A DNA stretch of 64,000 bases, from the NCBI GenBank assembly GCA_029961685.1, contig JARWKL010000004.1, positions 30,936,645 to 31,000,644 of the forward strand. Reading direction: 5' to 3'. Positions within the stretch are counted from its first letter, which is position 1. Each line of letters opens with the position of its first letter. The translations under genes and the position numbers were made by a program. Positions 60,101 to 64,000 of this stretch are shown here, piece after piece. Below the pieces are notes generated by a model, which saw only the letters and a program-made list of their open reading frames with translations, searched no databases and was not told the origin of the DNA. This DNA comes from Aristolochia californica. Taxonomy: Eukaryota; Streptophyta; Magnoliopsida; Piperales; Aristolochiaceae.

Positions 60101-61519
60101 ATAGAAAGAAACATGAAATGTAGAAAGAATGACAAAATATGAAAAGAAAAGCGAAATATAGAAAAAAAGGTGAATTATAGAAATAAAAGATTTAATATAG
60201 AAAAAAAAAATATAGAAAAATAAAGAAGAAATATAGAAAGAAAAATGAAATATTTTAAGAAAGGTGAAATATTGACAGGATGGGCGAAATATATAGAGAA
60301 AAGGTGAAATATAGAAAGAAAGATGAAACATACAAACAAAAAAATATAAAATATACAAAAAATAGAAAGAAAAAGCAAAATATAGAAAGTACAGGCTAAA
60401 TATAGAAAGAAATATGAAATATAGAAAGAATGACAAAATATAGAAAAAAAGAGGAAATATTGAAAGAAAATACGAAATATAGATAGTAAAGGCAAAATAC
60501 AAAAAGTAAGACTAAATTAGAAAGAAATGTTAAATATAAAAAGAAACACCAAATACATAAAGAGAGGAAAAATATAGAAAGAAAGACAAAATACAGAGAG
60601 AAGGGCAAAATACAGAACGAAAGACGAAAAAGTGAAAGAAATATAAAATAATGAAAGAAGGAAGAAGTATAGAAAGAAAGATGAAATTTAGAAATAAAGA
60701 CGATATATCGAAATAATGAAGAAATATAGAACAAGAGACGAAATAGAGAAAGAAAGACGAAATATTCAAAAGAGAAGAAATATTGAAATAACCACAAAAT
60801 ATTGAAAGAAGTGGTGAAATATAGAAAAAATAACGAAATATAGAAAGAAATGGCAACATATAGAAGGAAAAGATAAAATATAGAAAGAAAATGAAAAATA
60901 TAGAAAGAAAAGATGAAATATAGAAAGAAAAGTGGAAATATAGGAAGAAAAATATAAATATAGAATGTTAAGCGAAATATGGAAAGAAAATGTGAAATAA
61001 AGAAAGAAAGATGAAATATAGACAAAAAAGATGAAATATAGAAAGAATGACTAAGTATAGAAATAAATACAAAATATAGAAAGAAAGTTGAGATTTAGAA
61101 AAAAAGGTGAAATATAGATACAAAAGGTGAAATATAGAAAGAAAGACAAAATAAATAAAGAAAGACGAAATATAACAACAAAGGTAAAACATAGAAAGAA
61201 AAGACGAAAGATTGAAAGAAAAAGGCGAAATATAAAAAAAGATGATATATAGAAAAAATTTGAAATATAAAAAGAAAGCCAAAATTTAGGAAGAAAGGCG
61301 AAATACGGAAAAAATACAAAATGTAGAAAAAAATCAAAATATAGAAAGAAAGAAGAAAGATAGAAAAAATGGAAAAATAAAATGGCGAAAAATAGAAAGA
61401 AAGACAAAAATTTACAAAAAATGGCACAAAAAAAAAGAAAAAGCGAAAAAAAAGACAAAGTGAAATATAGAAAGTAAAGGCAAAATGTAGAAAGAAAAAA
61501 AGGTAAAATATAGAAAGAA
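54175..61519. repeat. 19-bp purine-rich minisatellite, part 2
   Basis: Continuation of part 1 across the family A insertion: about 385 units of gaaatatagaaagaaagac and variants over 7.3 kb. Blocks of variants recur in the same order (50873, 57107 and 57918; also 56085 and 60240), showing higher-order duplication. Minus-strand open frames of up to 446 codons (54756-56096) are translations of this repeat with a 19-residue period and are not genes. No promoter or RNA gene seen. Confidence 0.95.
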
Positions 61520-62345
61520 GTCATCTAAATTTCCCTTGTTGTAAGCATTTCGGAAATACCTTGATCTGTATTTTTATTATCCGACAATTGGTACATTACA
61601 TTAGAATTCTTTGAAATAATTCAAAGATTTGGTATTCAGATAAGCCATCTAAATTCCATTCATATATAGATCTCCCATCATAAGTTTTTTTATCTATACA
61701 AGTATGTTCTTCATACAATAGGTCCAGAGGTGTGGACCTATGGTAATAAGTTTTATGGGCTAGATCCCATCTCCGAGTAGATTTTTTTGTATAATCTAAT
61801 TTGTGAATACTGTGTTGTTGTATCATTTCCTGAAGCATTTCTTCAGTTTGACTGATATTGGTCAAACCTAACTGTGAAGGAGGATCAGAATTAATATCAG
61901 AATGTAATGAAGGAGCTATTTCTCTTGAGATTGAAGAAAATGTACCAATTATTTCATCTTCGTCATTAACCTATTCTTCTACAACATTTAGATTAAGGTT
62001 TTTCATTCTTGATAATAATTCAGTGACAAATCCACTATTATTATCCACCTTAAAATTCCTAATAGGAACTGGAGGTTTAATTAGGGGTTTATTATCCCTA
62101 ACTAAGGGTAATTTCTTAGAGGATGACTCATAAGAAGGAGGATTATGAGTTATGACCTCTAAAGAATCTTCAATTCGATTTAGTTGTTGACTAATTGTTT
62201 GAAGATTCAAATTAGTATAATTGTTTTGTCGCCTGATCAGATTCAATGGATGACCATTGGTATCTGGATTGACAAAAGCGACCACTTCAATAGATTCTTT
62301 TTGAGGAATTTGTTGACGTGCTTGGAAATTCAAGCTTCAATGGAT
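61520..62345 (-). pseudogene. Caulimovirid capsid-region N-terminus, broken
   Basis: Two open stretches (62333-61971 and 61865-61596) lie in the movement-protein frame, separated by a stop at 61971-61973. The first has a predicted coiled-coil-like segment (LQTISQQLNRIEDSLEVI). The second ends with WNLDGLSEYQIFELFQRI, resembling the start of the capsid domain in petuvirus-like polyproteins. A stop at 61596-61598 follows, and similarity seems to continue in another frame to the break at 61520. The plus-strand frame at 61858-62133 is its shadow. Assignment is by family resemblance only. Confidence 0.6.
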
Positions 62346-62585
62346 CAGTAGGAGGATGTAATGGATTAATCTTGATTCTAGATTGAAGTTGCCAATCTTT
62401 CGTTAGGGTTGAAAGAGTTGGAGTTGGGATAGAAGCTAAGGATTACTTCTGCTTCAATCTATAGTGCATGAACCAATCAACAAAAGACATAATAACTTTA
62501 CTTGTTTCCCAGTAAAGATACAATTCTGTTGAGAATTCCATGCGTTGTGAGGCCCCATAGGTGTCAAAAAACCATCTTTTGAAAC

Positions 62586-63380
62586 CTAGATATTAATTAC
62601 CTCATCACCATCGGTGGATTGAATAACTTGATCAATATCCTGATTGATCAGGAGTCTTGGAGGAATAACCTGAGGAATGGTCCAGTTGGCTGGGAAATGA
62701 ATTTCCTCCCAATTGATCATACGAGGAGTGGCAACATTAGCACTCATAAGATCGGTTTTGATCAAAATTGTCTTACCCTGATCGGGTAAGTGGAGTACCT
62801 TAGGAACTAAGGTATTCATGATTTTGAAATGAATCCTAGCAATAACTGCTATGGTTTCAGTTCCAAGAATAAAATTGTATCCCCGTGTTAGAATCCTCAA
62901 TTGGAGATCTTCTAACAGATTCCTATCGGTTAAAGATAGGGTGAGCTTTGGATGGACATTAAAATAAACTAGTCCCCTACTGAGACTAGTTTCCACAATA
63001 CCCATCAAAGAGGGTTTCCAATCGAAACATCTTCCTTCACGGAGGATGGCCTACAAACAGGTATTCATCCCTAATAATGTTAGGGGTTTAAATGTAATTT
63101 GTATGCATCCAATATGCATATATTTCTTTTAAGTATCCGCAAGATACTTATTCAAATATGTTAACTCTAGTAATTTTAGAGTTGAATCTTGGTTTTCAAG
63201 ATTAATTATTTGTTCCATGGTTTTAATTCCCATGGCACTAGAAAGGGTGAAAGTTCCTTTCTTGTAGATTGAAGCGGGTTTGATGGATAGAATTGTCCAA
63301 TCATTCAATTGTTGTTAAACTTTATATTTAACCAAAGATGCATTCTTGATTGATCCAGTATGTCTACTACTGGATGCCAT
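62586..63380 (-). pseudogene. Caulimovirid movement-protein region, broken
   Basis: The family's movement protein (30K superfamily) opens plasmodesmata. The frame begins at the ATG complementary to 63378-63380 and carries stops at codon 22 (63315-63317), codon 84 (63129-63131) and codon 110 (63051-63053), then is open for 154 codons to a TAG at 62586-62588. The open part has the conserved-looking block GIVETSLSRGLVYFNVHP followed by a beta-strand-rich core (RGYNFILGT, IARIHFKIMNTL), typical of caulimovirid movement proteins. Beyond the TAG, coding-like sequence appears to change frame between about 62490 and 62340. Upstream stops rule out a functional protein. Not restored here. Confidence 0.7.
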
Positions 63381-63640
63381 TGTTAACAAATTAAAATTGA
63401 AAACTAAATTAAATTAAACTAAAACTATATTAACACAAAGAATGGTAATAGAACAACAGAAAGGGGAATATCCCAGTATGAAGTAAAGGTATTATAAAAT
63501 TATTATATGGTAATCATGAATGAAGTAAACTATTGTTCATAATATCATAATCAATTTACTGTTCATCATCTTCTTGTGCAATACATGTCTGTCAACGATT
63601 TAGGAGTAAAACGGCCTTTCACGCCATCCTCAGCAAACAC
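63381..63640 (-). other. Region upstream of the viral frame
   Basis: 260 bp between the viral ATG and the purine-rich tract. It would correspond to the viral leader if the integration extends this far. I find no tggtatcagagc-type primer site on either strand and no open frame with content; the right edge of the integration is therefore uncertain. Confidence 0.4.
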
Positions 63641-64000
63641 GGCCTTACTCAATGTTAAAGAAAGAAACAAGAAAGAACAAATAAAAAATGCACATAGATG
63701 TAGGAAATAAGAAAAGAAGAAGAAAGAAATAATCACAATAGAAACAAACAAACAAGCAAGTAAAAAAGAAAGAGAAAGAAAGAAAGAAGAAAGAAAGAAA
63801 TAAAAAATGAAACAAAAAGGAAGAAAGAAAGAAAGAAGACAAAAAAGAAAGACAAAAGAATGAAAGAATGAAAGAAAAAAGATAAAAAGAAATAAGAAAA
63901 TGGTAAGAACGAAGAAATAAAAAAAATAAGAAAGATATAAAGCAAGAAACAACAAAGAAAGAATGATGAAAGAAAGAGATAAATAAAGAAGAAAGAAAGA
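63641..64000. repeat. GAAA-type purine-rich low-complexity tract (runs off the window)
   Basis: An irregular array of gaaa, agaaag and aaag units, almost free of pyrimidines on the plus strand. Unlike the 19-bp minisatellite it lacks the regular tata core, so it is either a decayed margin of that array or separate microsatellite DNA. Minus-strand frames here (for example 63566-63955) are Phe/Ser/Leu artefacts. Confidence 0.85.

Larger units (their letters stand above)
61520..63640 (-). mobile_element. Endogenous caulimovirid fragment (petuvirus/florendovirus-like), broken
   Basis: Read on the minus strand, this segment carries a leader, a movement-protein region and the start of a capsid region, then stops at the border with the minisatellite. 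Three of the longest frames (62586-63008, 61971-62333, 61596-61865) are in the same reading frame as the ATG at 63380, consistent with a single movement-capsid polyprotein as in petuvirus-type genomes. At least seven in-frame stops and local frame changes are present, so it cannot be expressed as a virus. RT, RNase H and the rest of the genome are absent. Family assignment rests on motif memory, not a search. Confidence 0.72.

Noticed and set aside
61858..62133. Plus-strand 91-codon frame at the right end
   Set aside because: It is antisense to the caulimovirid capsid-region frame, which has the recognisable motifs.
63566..63955. 129-codon minus-strand frame
   Set aside because: It is the polypyrimidine complement of the GAAA-type tract, Phe/Ser/Leu only, with no domain.

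Overview
This is a stretch of plant nuclear heterochromatin with no convincing host gene. The plant signs are LTR retrotransposons with methionine-initiator-type primer binding sites (tggtatcagagc), Ty3/gypsy chromoviruses with chromodomain tails, Ty1/copia elements, and a decayed caulimovirid on the minus strand at the right end. A dicot is likely, but the species cannot be named from this window.

Layout. Bases 1-3350 are a junk-yard of LTR elements: non-autonomous family A, a fragment of TRIM-like family B, and a copia family C LTR fragment. From 3351 to about 50370 the substrate is one head-to-tail satellite of about 179-bp monomers, roughly 20 kb in seven blocks, always in the same orientation. 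It is split by insertions: a Ty3/gypsy element (11631-18432) that itself carries two smaller elements (a 1-kb TRIM and a 336-bp SMART-like element), a nearly intact Ty1/copia element (19420-25185), a second Ty3/gypsy element (28133-33279), a solo LTR (34491-34868), a compound of a minus-strand copia remnant and a family A inverted duplication (35970-44542), and a solo copia LTR (49148-49534). Five-base target duplications are visible for most of these. From about 50370 to 61519 the substrate is a different array, a 19-bp purine-rich minisatellite, interrupted by a complete family A element (51470-54174). From 61520 to about 63640 lies an endogenous petuvirus/florendovirus-like fragment (movement protein plus start of the coat region, broken). 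The window ends in GAAA-type purine-rich sequence.

How the parts relate. The two arrays are the old scaffold and the retroelements are later arrivals. Judged by eye, the LTR pair of copia element D differs at about 2-3% of positions, while the gypsy pairs differ at about 7-10%, so D is the youngest large insertion. No element has an uninterrupted coding region. The 60-450 codon reading frames in the satellite and minisatellite are by-products of repeat composition. The best second-look items are the roughly 2.75-kb higher-order repeat of the satellite, a dyad at each monomer junction, the family A fold-back, the precisely nested SMART and TRIM elements, the run of CAG-to-TAG stops in the second gypsy element, and the viral relic. 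I found no new multi-gene system.
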